NCBI GenBank assembly: GCA_011800155.1 | Contig: CM022373.1 | Coordinates: 124,001-188,000, forward strand | Direction of reading: 5' to 3' | Source: Flammulina velutipes | Taxonomy: Eukaryota > Basidiomycota > Agaricomycetes > Agaricales > Physalacriaceae | DNA length: 64,000 nucleotides | Shown: positions 22,557 through 32,996 of the stretch, piece after piece | Layout of the letters: every line of letters starts with the position of its first letter | Position numbering within the stretch: position 1 is the first letter of the stretch | The notes under the pieces: model-generated | Seen by the model: the letters and a program-made list of their open reading frames with translations, nothing else | Database searches by the model: none | What the model was told of the DNA's origin: nothing | Made by a program: the position numbers and the translations under genes

Positions 22557-23617
22557 TCATCGAGAACGAACGGTGCGTCTCGTGGACATCCCACTTGCAT
22601 CAGGTTTGGGCATTTCTTCCTCCTCGGTCAAATCCCTCCTCCCCCTCCCCTTCTTCAAGCGCGCGCCGGTGGATTGTGCCGACTTTTTCAATGAGGCACG
22701 AGATTTCTTGTTCGAAGGCTTCCGAGGGGCTGCGTCCTTTCCTTTCCGTGACCACGTAGGTGAGTCTGGTAGAACAGGCATAGCATATCGCGGAGGACGG
22801 TCAGCAGGCGGGTCTCTTTTGGCCAAAAGGAAGTTACGCCTGAACTGTGGCCATGTTTTACGGGGGCCCAGCCAGGAGACGTAGACTGGGAGGCGTGTGA
22901 CGGCGTAATATATGTCAATCAACGAGGATATAGCTTCGGTTACTGGGTTTGGTGAGAGCTTCTCGCTTCGTTGACTAGAAGCATAGAAAAGTAGTATGGG
23001 TATGACGAAGCATGGGTGAACGCGAGACTTGACGTGTAGAATATTGCGCTTGGGACGTTGCACAAGTGTATCGTTGAGGTAGAAGGGCAGAAGGCGGTGG
23101 TTGATGTCAACGACCGGAAGGAACTGATAGTCATAGTCTTGCTCTGGAAGGTCCTGTGAATCATTCATGGTTTAGCTCGCCTCCAAAACGCGTTGCTCGG
23201 TCTACCGACCTCTGTGAAGTGGCGACGTGCGCTGGGAACTTGATTGAAGTTGTAGACAAAGAGCTCGACAATGGTGCGAAAGACTTCGAAACTAGGAAGC
23301 AGAGCCCATTGCCGGGAACGCAAGAACGGCTCCATGTCTTCATGTACTAACCACAAAACGTTAGGATTAGACAGTGAAAGAATAGTGATGTCTTACCATC
23401 CACCATAAGCGATGGACTCCCATGATATTCTGATATTCCTCCTCTCCGTATCCCCATCCCGTACTCTACTTGATCAACACGCTGGTGGCGGAAGATTAAC
23501 ACGAAATCCAATGAATTGATGGGATGGTCATACCGGTTCATCGTGGAGGAGAAATGGAGTTGATATGACAGGTGCATTCAGACACGTAGATATGTCTCGT
23601 AGAGAGGCGGAAATCAT
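22557..23617 (-). CDS. Unrecognised four-exon family, cluster 1 copy 1
   Basis: Exon 1 starts MISASLRDISTCLNAPVIST (23617). Exon 2 carries VEYGMGIRRGG. Exon 3 is MEPFLRSRQWALLPSFEVFR to HFTEV. Exon 4 runs from DLPEQDYDYQFLPVVDI through VHPCFVIPILL and LPVYVSWLGP to a basic, Ser/Lys-rich tail ending MSTRRTVRSR. Introns are about 50 bases. No known domain is recognised; the conserved aromatic and His/Cys motifs suggest a compact folded core followed by a disordered tail that could bind nucleic acid or act in nuclear import (inference). Six further homologues lie in this window, so it is a lineage-specific family. Copies 1 and 2 are nearly identical in core and promoter. Confidence 0.7.
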
Positions 23618-24391
23618 CTTCGACGTGGTGGTAAGAGACAAAAGAGACCAAGGCAAGTTTCGGTTCCCACGCTAAGTTGAAGGAATGAATGTCACAGTCG
23701 CCTGATTTGTTTTTTTTTTCAGAATTTCAACAAGAGCATGGTGACCACAGGCCGCCTTCAATATGATAAAACTCTTACCGACCTCCAAATTGCACATCTG
23801 TTCAGTCCTCACTTTTCTAAGGCTACTCGATGTCGTGGAGAGGGCATATAAACCCTGAAGTTTGTATAAACAAAAGGGTAAGGCGCTGTCAGTACGACTG
23901 ACATCGACGACAGTGAGTTCAGAAGAGTAGAAACAGAGAGGCCATATAAAGTAAGAGATCACTTTCTTAGAAGCAAGATGTCACGAAAAGAACTAATTTC
24001 ATGTGGCGTGACTGCAAATCGATATGTGGAGCTCACGAACTGATAGATCTCTGACTAGGACTTGATCACTGGAGAAAAATGATTGGCCTAGTAGCATTGA
24101 AACACGCAAAGATAATTATTGTAGGATAGCGAGAAAAACATATAACTGGATGAAAAGGGAGACAGAGAAAGTATGTTCACATTTGATGTCAACGAGAACT
24201 GTACGTCTCGTCCGACCTACCTTTTGATGTAGCCTGGAAGGAGAAGAGAGCTCACAGAATGCAACATGTAAGAGACATAATGAACATCTGATAAATAAAT
24301 AGGACATGTGCGATATAACGAGGACAGCATAGTAAAGAAAACACGATAGCGATAAATGTATAGAAAATATTTCCACGTAGTACTCCTGAGA
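23618..24391. other. Spacer between family copies 1 and 2
   Basis: The first part (to about 23920) is the upstream region of copy 1 and is homologous to the corresponding region of copy 2, including a GGGCATATAAA box on the plus strand near 23845. It contains the MITE-free version of the insertion site (single CCACAGGC near 23745). TGTGGCGT is at 24002-24009. No gene seen. Confidence 0.5.
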
Positions 24392-25476
24392 TCAACGAGA
24401 ACGAACAGTGCGTCTGGTGGACATCCCCGTTGCACCAGACTTGGGTATAACCTCCTCTCCAGTGGAAGAGGTCCTGGTTCCCGAGCCCTTCTTCCCTTTT
24501 GTCACGCGCGCGCCGGTGAAATGTACTGACTTTTTCACCGAGGAATGAGATCTCTCGCTCGAAGGCTTCCGGGAAGCTGCATCCTGTCCTTTTCGTGACC
24601 ATGTGGATGAGGTTGGTAGAACAGGCAGAGCGTATCGCGGGGGACGGTCAGGAGGCGGGTCTGATTTGGCCAAAAGGAAGTTACGCCTGAACTGTGGCCA
24701 ATTTTCACGTGGTCCCAGCCAGGAGACGTAGACTGGGAGGCGTGTGACGGCGTAATATATGTCAATTAACGAGAATATAGCTTCGGTTACTGGGTTTGGC
24801 GAGAGCTTCGCGCTTCGTCCACTCGAAGCATAGCGAAGTAGTATGGGTATGACGAAGCATGGATGAACGCGAGACTTGATGTGTAGAATATTGCGCTTGG
24901 GACGTTGCACAAGTGTATCGTTGAGGTAGAAGGGCAGAAGGCGGTGGTTGATGTCAACGACCGGAAGGAACTGATAGTCGTATTCTTGCTCTGGAAGGTC
25001 CTGTAGATCATTCATGGTTTAGCTCACCTCCAAAACGCGTTGCTCGGTCTACCGACCTCTGTGAAGTGGCGACGGGCGCTGGGAAGTTGATTGAAGTTGT
25101 AGACAAAAAGCTCGACAATGGTGCGAAAGACTTCGAAACTAGGAAGTAGAGCCCATTTCCGGTAACGCAAGAACGGCTCCATGTCTTCATGTACTAACCA
25201 CAAACCGTTAGGATTAGACACTGGCAGTGAAAGTTGAATAGTGATGTCTTACCATCCACCATAAGCGAAGGACTCCCGTGATATTCTGATATTCCTCCTC
25301 TCCGTATCCCCATCCCATACTCTACTTGATCGACACGCTAGTGGCGGCAGATTAACACCAGACTCTCCAATGAATTGATGGGATGAACATACCGGGTCAT
25401 CGTGGAGGAGAAATGGAGTTGATATGACAGGTGCATTCAGACACGTAGATATGTCCCGTAGAGAGGCGGAGATCAT
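24392..25476 (-). CDS. Unrecognised four-exon family, cluster 1 copy 2
   Basis: Same exon plan as copy 1: MISASLRDISTCLNAPVIST (25476), then the RRGGISEYHG-type exon, then MEPFLRYRKWALLPSFEVFR, then DLPEQEYDYQFLPVVDI to the MSTRRTVRSR end. The core is nearly identical to copy 1, and the differences cluster in the tail, where copy 2 reads SSERSHSSVKKSVHFTGA. All splice sites are conserved. A hAT-like MITE sits 130 bases upstream of its start. Function unknown. Confidence 0.7.
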
Positions 25477-25598
25477 CTTCGACGTGGTGGTAAGAAACAA
25501 AAGAGACAAAGGCGAGTTTCGGTTCCCACGCCGAGTTGAAGGAATGAATGTCACACGGTCGCCTGATTTTTTTTAGAACTTCAACACAAGAAGGGTGA

Positions 25599-25606
25599 CC
25601 ACAGGC
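25599..25606. repeat. Target-site duplication, left
   Basis: CCACAGGC, 8 bp, matching 26238-26245 exactly. Confidence 0.9.
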
Positions 25607-26237
25607 TAGGGTGGAGGAAAAAACCCCGCATTATTTACCAAAACACTTATTTACACGTAATTTACTGTATTTTACATGGTAATTTACCTCGACCCAAGGT
25701 GCGACAAAATGGGCAGGTTAATTACTTGGCACGTGACATCCGCCCCGCACTCGCGCTCGTCTGCAGTGCGCCACAATGTTGCCTCAAACGGAAGCGGTAC
25801 CAATGACAGTTCTACAGTCAGACTTGGGTAACACTGGGTATGTTAGTCATACTTCTATTGCATGCAACTTCTGACAAAGCATTTATTCCTTATCTGAGAG
25901 AGCTAGAATCAAAGCTGCAAGCAGCACACTTTCAGCCAACAAATGTTTACTGTGTGTGGCGTACAGAGCTACACTTGGTGTCATGAGAAGAAAGAGACCA
26001 AAGTTGAGTGTACTTCAACATAATTCTGCCATTCCAGCACGGTGATTGTGATTTTGGTGGATTTTAAGCTGCTGAAGTGTGTGGCGGGAGGCGGAGCGCC
26101 ACGTAAATTGAGCGCGCCTAAGATCACGTGCAGGCCTAACACGTGCTGTATTTTACCTAGGTAATTTACACCCTCGACGGCGACCACCAGGTAAATTACA
26201 GGTAAAAAAGTTTTCAATAGTTATTTCCTCCACCCTA
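25607..26237. mobile_element. hAT-like MITE, 631 bp
   Basis: The element begins TAGGGTGGAGGAAA and ends with its exact reverse complement, a 14-bp terminal inverted repeat that fits the hAT consensus start (YARNG). It is flanked by a perfect 8-bp direct repeat CCACAGGC (25599-25606 and 26238-26245), the hAT target-site length. The paralogous site upstream of family copy 1 carries CCACAGGC once with no insert, giving an empty-site control. Subterminal regions at both ends have repeated GTAATTTAC/GGTAAATTAC units, as expected for transposase binding sites. No transposase ORF is present, so it is non-autonomous. It contains two TGTGGCGY octamers. Confidence 0.92.
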
Positions 26238-26245
26238 CCACAGGC
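26238..26245. repeat. Target-site duplication, right
   Basis: CCACAGGC, 8 bp, matching 25599-25606 exactly. Confidence 0.9.
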
Positions 26246-26853
26246 CGCCTTTGATATGACAAAACTTTTTCTGCCCTTCAAATCGCGCATCTGCTCAGCC
26301 CCCCACTTCACCTTGGCTTCTCGATGTCATGGAGAGGGCATATAAATTCTGAAGTTCGTCTAAACAAAAGGGTAGGCGCAGTTAGTACCGCGGACATCGA
26401 TCATGCTCCGACGACGACACTGAACACAATGAGCAGCTCGACATGTTTATATTTCGCGCAAAGAGACGCAACCCGTTGTAGTGGCAAGAACATGAGTGCT
26501 GTCGGCAGTGAGGACCCCTTGCAGACAAAAGAAAACGAACACTTCCTGCAGAACAGTTATCAACTGTCAATAGTCGTCGACTCGACGGGTCCCGTCGGTC
26601 CTTGGCGCTTCCTTATTAATATTAGAAATAAGACGGTCTATACCTGGTGAATATTGCTTCTGGGAAGCACTGGCGATGTGGCGCACATAAATCACTGGAT
26701 AATGTCTATCAGATAACAAAAGAGACATGGGTAGGTAACATTCAAGGGATTAACAGAGAAAACAATGCTGAGGACAGGATAGCTGAGGAAAACATGATAA
26801 CTAGATAGCGATGCAAGTCTGTGACACGGAGACATATTTGTTCATACTTAAGG
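26246..26853. other. Displaced upstream region of family copy 2 and spacer
   Basis: Homologous to the upstream region of copy 1, now pushed away from copy 2 by the MITE. It includes GGGCATATAAA near 26336 and a diverged plus-strand ORF at 26324-26650 beginning MSWRGHINSEVRLNKRVG, which aligns by position with the small charged ORF beside copy 3. TGTGGCGC is at 26677-26684. Confidence 0.45.
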
Positions 26854-27893
26854 TCAACGAGAACGGACAGTACGTCTCGTTGTCATCCCAGTCGTGCCTG
26901 GCTTGGTACTTTCTGAGCTCCTCTTCTTCCTCTTCGTGGCTGGTGTGCCTATGAAGTGCACCGACTTCTTCGTAGATGAGTGAGATCTCTCGCTCGAAGG
27001 CTTCCGACTACCTGCGTCTTTCCTTTTTCGTGAGGCCGGGGATGCTATAGGTAGATGAGGCATATCATATCGTGACGCGCGATGGGAGGGTGGATCTGGT
27101 TTGGCCAAAATGAAGCTCCGTCTGAACCGAGTCCACGTTTCCTTCGGTCCCAGCCAGGATAGGTAGACAGGCAGATGGGTGACTGAAAGATATATGCTGA
27201 CCAAAGTATCCATGGCGTCAGTTATTGGATTCGGAAAGAGCTTTTCGCTTCGTCCAGTAGCTTTGTATCGAAGTAACGTAGGAATGACGAAGCATGGATG
27301 AACCCGAGATTTGATATGAAGAAGATTGCGGCGGGGATCTTGTACAAGTGCGCCTTTATGGTAAAAAGGTAGAACAGATCCGTCGTCGCCAATGACCGGA
27401 AGTAGCTGATAGTCATATTCCTCTTCTGGAAGGTCCTGTGAACGGTTATAAGTAAGCTTGATGCTCTCCTCGCACTTACATTGGTGAAATGGCGACGCTC
27501 GCTGGGAAGTTGATTGAAGTTGTCGGCAAAAAGCGTGATGATGGTGCGAAACGCTTCGAATGTGGGAAGGAGAGCCCATCTCCGGCGTTGCAAGAATGGC
27601 TCCATGTCACTATGCACTAGGCGAAAAATGTCAGGATTAACCAATCAAAATTGGACAGTGATAAATTACCGTCGACCATGAGGGTTGAGCTCCCGTGATA
27701 ATCACATATCCCTCCTCTATTGATACCCATCCCATACTCCAATTTATCAATGAGCTGGTGGCGGAAATTTAACAAAAGGCATGAGTGGAATTCAATGGAT
27801 CGAACCTACCGGGTCGTCATCAAGAATAAACTGGGTGGTTGTTATAGGTGCCTTCGAGCAAGTAGATACATCGCATAAAGAGGCAGAAACCAT
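26854..27893 (-). CDS. Unrecognised four-exon family, cluster 1 copy 3
   Basis: Diverged member of cluster 1 with the same exon plan. Exon 1 starts MVSASLCDVSTCSKAPITTT (27893). Exon 3 has MEPFLQRRRWALLPTFEAFR. Exon 4 runs from DLPEEEYDYQLLPVIGDDGS through VHPCFVIPTLL and LPVYLSWLGPKETW to a basic tail ending MTTRRTVRSR. No frame break seen. The terminal RRTVRSR is shared by all three cluster 1 copies, while the preceding tail varies. Function unknown. Confidence 0.68.
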
Positions 27894-28057
27894 CTTGTTG
27901 CGTGGTGGTAAGAGGCAAGCTTGTTCTTCGATTACAATGACAAGCGCTAAATTGGCGCTAAATGCTGAACAACCAGACACGTGGCTCATCGGTAAACCGG
28001 CGGCATCCCGTCTGCGCTTGTTCTTGAAGTCATTCAAATCGCACGTCTCCTCATTCC

Positions 28058-28243
28058 ATGACTCGTAAACGCAAAGCTCCAAGTGAGCAAGAAACTCCAA
28101 GCCCGTCTAAGCGAAAGGGTAAGGCACCCATTCTTTATGTCGACGATACCGATGACTTCGACGCCACCGATGCCGAAGAAAACGACGATGACGACAACGA
28201 CGACAACGACAACATCTCTGAGGACGATGTCGATGGGCGGTAG
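28058..28243 (+). CDS. Small basic-acidic protein, 61 residues, divergent to family copy 3
   Basis: MTRKRKAPSEQETPSPSKRK opens a basic half with two possible nuclear-localisation clusters (RKRK, SKRKGK). The second half is almost entirely Asp/Asn/Glu encoded by an imperfect GAC-type triplet repeat. It starts 165 bases from the divergent start codon of copy 3. The homologous position next to copies 1 and 2 holds eroded versions of the same sequence (AAAGGGTAAGGC and flanks), with an early stop beside copy 1. This suggests an ancestral head-to-head gene pair. Expression is unproven and the repeat could make it a chance ORF. Confidence 0.4.
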   Translation: MTRKRKAPSEQETPSPSKRKGKAPILYVDDTDDFDATDAEENDDDDNDDNDNISEDDVDGR

Positions 28244-28660
28244 GCATACTCGACCCAGACTTTCCGGAGGACGTACCATCACCACATACGCCAATCCAGT
28301 TTGTCTAATCTTTAGGGGACCTCATTCATTCTTCTTTCTTTCATTTTCTTGTTACCACTGTCGCTATCCCTGTCGCTATCCCTATTTATACCCCATCCAT
28401 CTTGCTGTCATGCTGTTTGTACTGCACTTTCTGTTACCGCTGTGTCCTTGCTTTCTATCTACTTAGTCGTTGCTTTTTTCCTGAATCAACAAATGATATT
28501 CATCCGGCATTTTCCGAACATTCTTTCTCTTGTCACCATCATTTGCACTTGGCACCAACGACACATCCTACTCATTCCTGCTACATAACTACTTGATACT
28601 CTGACGGACATTTCTATTTATACCCTCGAAATTTAAGGGATCGCTCTTGAGCCGGATCCG
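28244..28660. promoter_or_regulatory. Promoter and 5' UTR region of the Stealth gene
   Basis: Pyrimidine-rich plus strand with three imperfect copies of a CGCTATCCCT unit near 28360-28385. No gene seen. Confidence 0.4.
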
Positions 28661-31139
28661 ATGCTTGGTCTAAACAGCAGGTTCTATGGGCGCCGGCCGC
28701 TCCTCGTCCTCGCGCTGGGGCTCTCTATGTTGCTTATGTTCCATACCTTCTACGAGGATAGTCATACGTTCCCCATACCGGACTCAGAGGCTACCTCGAG
28801 CATACCAAAACAGCCTACTAATCATAAACCTCCACCCATTCCCCCAGCTCAGGCTCCTCCTGCCAAGATATCGAAAATGGGCCTGGCGGTATCTCGCGAC
28901 GGTATTCTCTACGACCCGTTTCCGTCTCCGACTGTACATGATCTCGTGAAGGACACGTCTGTTCGCCCAATTCTCTCCCACGTTTTGCTCTCCGACTTGT
29001 GTGTCGAACATTGGGTTACGCATGATGTGTGGGACGGGCCATGCTCGTCGCAGCACGTTGACGAGTCTGTCATAGACCTAGTTTGGACTTGGGTCAATGG
29101 CTCGTAAGTACTGTTACTACTACTACATCCCTATCAAAGATCCTAACGTGGACCGGACTAGCGACCCATTACACCAAATAGAAAGAGGTGCATATCTGAA
29201 CGAAACGGGACATCACGCTGCAGCCTCACGGTTTCGCGAACACGACGAACTGCGTCACTCGTTGCGTGCAGCCCAGCACGCTACGGGAAAATGGGGTGAA
29301 GGGGTTTGGCACATTATCACTGCGGATGTGGGGAATCCAGAGGATCCTAGCCAGCGATTGGGACTTTTGCCTCAGTGGTTAAACGTGACGGACTCGATTG
29401 ACGTGAGACAGGGTGGCCGTCCACCCATTGTTATACATCACGGTTAGTAGAGTATTTGGCGCCAAGTTTCATTTTCATCTGGGTTTAGACAGTCAGCTTT
29501 TCCGGTATAGTCGATTCCCAAAGCAGGATCCTCTCGATATGGTCGAGGAATGGCGAAAAAGGGTTCTGCCGACATTTAATAGGTGTGTATCATTCATCTT
29601 GAGTCGTCGCCTAGTTCTTGATTAGCGGTCTTCCAGCCATGCAATTGAAGCGCAGTTACCAAATCTTGACCCGGAGCGCACGTCTGAAAATATGTATGTT
29701 CTTGACACCCCCTTTGTACATTCCTATCTCATGCATCTACCTGACAGTGTGGCGTTGAATGATGATCATTATTTAGTACTGGAGATGCCTCCGTCGACGT
29801 TCTCCTCTGTACTGTATGGGCCAGTTTTCAGATTTGATCCCTCGCGTCAATTGAGTGGAGACAATGCCGGTCTCGCTAGTGGGGAGCATGAAGCTCTTTC
29901 CTTGCGCTGGGCTTCCCATGTTTTAGGTATGTTATTTGGCTTCATAAGAGGCCATTTGTTGATCAGCTCCAACTTCAGATGACAGATTTGGCACACGAAA
30001 ACGCGCCTATGTCGGGCATAACGCTCGTTCCTTGTCTCTACCTCTGATGCACGAAGCCTCATTAGCTTTCGCGGATAACTTCATGTACACGGCCCTGTCT
30101 CGATTTCGCGGGCTTCACAGAAAACCTTACCAGTACGAGATGTATGTCTTCATTCTCCCCTCGCACTGTGCAAACATTTAATGTTCAAAAAAGAAACACG
30201 ATATTCATCAGCACACATTTCGTTATAGAGCGACATCGTGAGGCGTTGCTGTGGTCATGGATTATCGCGAAATGGGGAGGAGTTGATGGCGTTTTGACAG
30301 AGAGCAAGAAGGACGGGATGTGGATGGAGATGGGTGGGGAACAAGGGAACGATAACCTCTGGGTCAAATCGGCGGCAGCGATGTCAACGGCCGATGAACG
30401 AATCGCGAGCAATATGAAATTGGCTGGGCTGGAGCCTCCAGGATCATCTGAATCTACAAGACGGGCGAACACGACCTATGTTTGGAGTGAGTATGTCATT
30501 TTATGTGGAGGTGCTATGTTAATATTGGTTGGTTCAGCATCGCACGATGGATTCCCAGTCGATTTTGACGGCACACCACTGATTCGCAAAATTACTCGCC
30601 AGAGATGTCTATCTAAAGGAGATGAGAGGGCCTGGGACGTCTTCCGGAGAGTATTCAAAGAGGACGTTAAATGTGGTGACGCTAGTGAGTTGTTTTCACC
30701 AATGTATATTATCTTCCCCTGATGGACAACGATCGTAGTTATCTCTATGCTCAAGGTCACTTCGAACCAACGAGGATTGTCTATCTTCCTCCCCCGTCCA
30801 TCCAAGGTGATACTGACGCCCGATGACGAGCCCTCAATTCTGCCTCTTACGATGCAAAACGATCCCCCTCCCCTCCCAGCGAACCCACGCTCCTTTGCTA
30901 TTAGGCTTCTCCATCGGTATGCGTACGCTATCGCGGAGACGCCCTCTCGCTTCTTTGGCATGACGATACCTGCCGAATCTGAGCGCAACCTGTATTTGAC
31001 AGAACAGCAGACCGACATTGCGTTCTTGTGCATTAACGATGATATGCCAGAGGATGATAAAGTGTATGCGAAGACAGCTGGTATATATTTGGAGTATCTG
31101 GAGAAGAAATGGCCAGTGCCTCTAGATTGTGAACAATAA
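28661..31139 (+). CDS. Stealth-domain sugar-phosphate transferase, type II membrane protein
   Basis: Multi-exon gene. The N-terminus MLGLNSRFYGRRPLLVLALG carries a signal anchor followed by a Pro-rich stem. The Stealth conserved regions follow: CR1 as DLVWTWVNGSDP (split by the first intron); CR2 including FREHDELRHSLRAA, then FPKQDPLDMVEEWRKRVLPT, FNSHAIEAQLPNL and LPDSVALNDDHYLVLEM; CR3 as SLPLMHEASLAFADNFMYTA; and a C-terminal region ending WPVPLDCEQ. Stealth proteins transfer sugar phosphates; relatives include the GlcNAc-1-phosphotransferase alpha/beta subunit and Cryptococcus Xpt1 xylosylphosphotransferase. A Golgi role in modifying O-glycans or wall polysaccharide is inferred. Usual CR1 is YTWV; here it is WTWV. 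The stop is at 31139. Confidence 0.85.
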
Positions 31140-31193
31140 AATTGTGATCAACATGGAAGACATGTAGACGTGTAAAAAATCACAGACCCTTGA
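31140..31193 (-). terminator. Likely Pol III terminator of tRNA-Ile
   Basis: Just past the tRNA 3' end on the minus strand there is a run of six T (plus-strand AAAAAA near 31174-31180), a standard RNA polymerase III stop. Confidence 0.6.
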
Positions 31194-31267
31194 TGGCCAA
31201 CGTGGGGATCGAACCCAAGACCTTCGCGTTATTAGCACGACGCTCTAACCAGCTGAGCTAGTCGGCC
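31194..31267 (-). tRNA. tRNA-Ile (anticodon AAT)
   Basis: The 74-base cloverleaf is complete on the minus strand. The acceptor stem GGCCGAC pairs with GTTGGCC and the discriminator is A. The D arm is AGCTCAGCTGGTTAGAGC, the anticodon loop CTAATAA (anticodon AAT, read as IAU), and the T arm GGGTTCGATCCCC. No intron. Confidence 0.95.
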
Positions 31268-31441
31268 ATATTGAAGAACGAAGAGCTGAGATGGAGATTA
31301 CAGCTGTCATACTCGGCAAATTGGCGTCACATCACCCCTTACAAACTCACACCACTACCACCACCATCGCCATTTTCTGACAAGTGCATGCCATGCCTTT
31401 TGACATCCTTACTGGACAGTGTAAGTCTAACAGTTCTATAG
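31268..31441. promoter_or_regulatory. Upstream region of the F-box gene at 31.4 kb
   Basis: Short spacer between the tRNA 5' end and the next gene. An ATG at 31394 followed by a GTAAGT..AG intron does not join in frame to the downstream ORF, so it is taken as untranslated. Confidence 0.4.
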
Positions 31442-32917
31442 ATGACCGCCCAGAACGCGCTCGTTCTCTGCAATGATTGCCAGAAGGTCTGTACTCTGCC
31501 AGATCCAGCCGTTAGGGATTCAATAGCATCCATTTCGCGCACAGGATACCAGCTATCAACTCCGAAAGCTATTGTAGATGCCAAGATCGCAGACATGCAC
31601 GCCCAGGTGGCCGAGTACGAGGAGGAGATGCAACTATTGGACGCCCAACGAGCGAGGCTGGAACAAGCCAAAACGGATGTGGAGTTCTCTATCGCAGCCT
31701 ACCATAGTGTCATGTCTCCTATCAGGCGTCTTCCAGTGGAGATCCTCCTCGTTATCTTCCAGATGGCGTGCGCTGTCGTGGAAGATATCCTCTTCCCGCG
31801 TACTCCCCAACACATCACCGACATTTACTTTACGCCATTTTACATCTCGGCCGTCTGTGCGTACTGGCGATCTGTCATGATTCCCGCATGTGGCATGTGG
31901 AGATCGTTTTCCCATGCTTCTGTTCCCCATCTTCGTCTTTTCGGAGGATCCCAGTACACCTATAGGTTGCGCACAATGTTCTCGAAGCCCCCCGAATTCC
32001 ACCGTAAACTCCTCATCTCCATTCCCAACAACGACGTTGAAGACCTCCCACTTATCGACCTGCTGTCGGACTCTTTCAAAACTGTAACATCCGTAGCCTT
32101 TTTCCGCGAAGAGCCGGGCCTCTTCGGTAACGACCTGAAGACTGTCTCCTTGGAGCACCTTCCCGTCCAGCATTTGGCCCTGTCCGGTGTACCAGCTTCC
32201 AACTACATTTCCTTGGACCGCACCCACCTCCGCACGTTGTGGTTAGAAAATTACAGTCAACTAGTCCAGGTTGTGGAATTCCTCACAAAGTTCCCTTGGC
32301 GCCTCGAGCTTACCCTTCATCGATGCTCCTTCTTGTTTGGTGTTCAACCGCGCATGTTCTGCAAGATCACAGCTCTTCATATATCGCACTGGCGTCACGA
32401 AAACACGATCGCCGTTATCTTTGGCTCCTTCACATTCCCCCACCTCCAATCACTGGCGCTTACATCTAGCAACGAGATCGACGTCTGCGAGGTGGACATC
32501 GATGTCCTTCGTCAGGGCCTCGAACAGTGCCCTCTCCTCGTCGAGCTGAAGCTCAAGGATATCGCTTTCTCCAACGTCGACATGGTGGATGTCCTCTACA
32601 TGCTTGACCGTCTCACATCGCTATCCATCATCGAGTCCTACTATGTTTTTCCTTGGAATCCTACGTTGGCGACGGCCTTGTTGGAGGAATTACGAATTGG
32701 TAAGGATCTGCTTGTTCCTCAGCTGACGAGCATCGAGCTAGTCTGGAGTGTTGAATGGGGTATTGACGAGGACGTATTGATGGACATGCTTGAAGCGCGT
32801 TCCGATAAGTTGACGTCCGTCGTCATCGGTGGAAGGATGGGGATGGAAGTGGGAGACAGCACCGTTAAGAGGTTGAAAAAGCTTCGCGACATGGGCGTCC
32901 AAGCTAGTTTGTGGTAG
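31442..32917 (+). CDS. F-box protein with N-terminal coiled coil
   Basis: Single open frame of 491 residues. A helical coiled-coil segment (about 45-80: AKIADMHAQVAEYEEEMQLL and following) precedes a canonical mushroom F-box near 91-150 (SPIRRLPVEILLVIFQMAC, then ISAVCAYWRSVMIPACGMW). The remainder has irregular leucine-rich segments (LEHLPVQHLALSGVP; FPHLQSLALTSSN; LVELKLKDIAF; LTSIELVW). This layout is widespread in agaricomycetes and presumably recruits targets to an SCF ubiquitin ligase (inference). No introns are needed, which is unusual among its neighbours. Confidence 0.85.
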   Translation: MTAQNALVLCNDCQKVCTLPDPAVRDSIASISRTGYQLSTPKAIVDAKIADMHAQVAEYEEEMQLLDAQRARLEQAKTDVEFSIAAYHSVMSPIRRLPVEILLVIFQMACAVVEDILFPRTPQHITDIYFTPFYISAVCAYWRSVMIPACGMWRSFSHASVPHLRLFGGSQYTYRLRTMFSKPPEFHRKLLISIPNNDVEDLPLIDLLSDSFKTVTSVAFFREEPGLFGNDLKTVSLEHLPVQHLALSGVPASNYISLDRTHLRTLWLENYSQLVQVVEFLTKFPWRLELTLHRCSFLFGVQPRMFCKITALHISHWRHENTIAVIFGSFTFPHLQSLALTSSNEIDVCEVDIDVLRQGLEQCPLLVELKLKDIAFSNVDMVDVLYMLDRLTSLSIIESYYVFPWNPTLATALLEELRIGKDLLVPQLTSIELVWSVEWGIDEDVLMDMLEARSDKLTSVVIGGRMGMEVGDSTVKRLKKLRDMGVQASLW

Positions 32918-32996
32918 GTATGTGATATTTCCCTCTCTTCCGTCCTGAAACCGCGTCCTAATGATATATCCATAGGTCTAAGTAATACAGCCCTTG

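Noticed and set aside
22573..22884. 103-codon plus ORF opposite family copy 1
   Set aside because: Lies wholly within the tail and core exon of the minus-strand gene and is not preserved as an open frame in copies 2 and 3.
28163..28225. GAC-type triplet repeat as a microsatellite only
   Set aside because: It is imperfect and lies in an open frame with a basic N-terminal half, so it was described as part of the small ORF instead.
28360..28385. Short CGCTATCCCT repeats before the Stealth gene
   Set aside because: Only three imperfect units, not a telomeric or satellite array; probably promoter low complexity.
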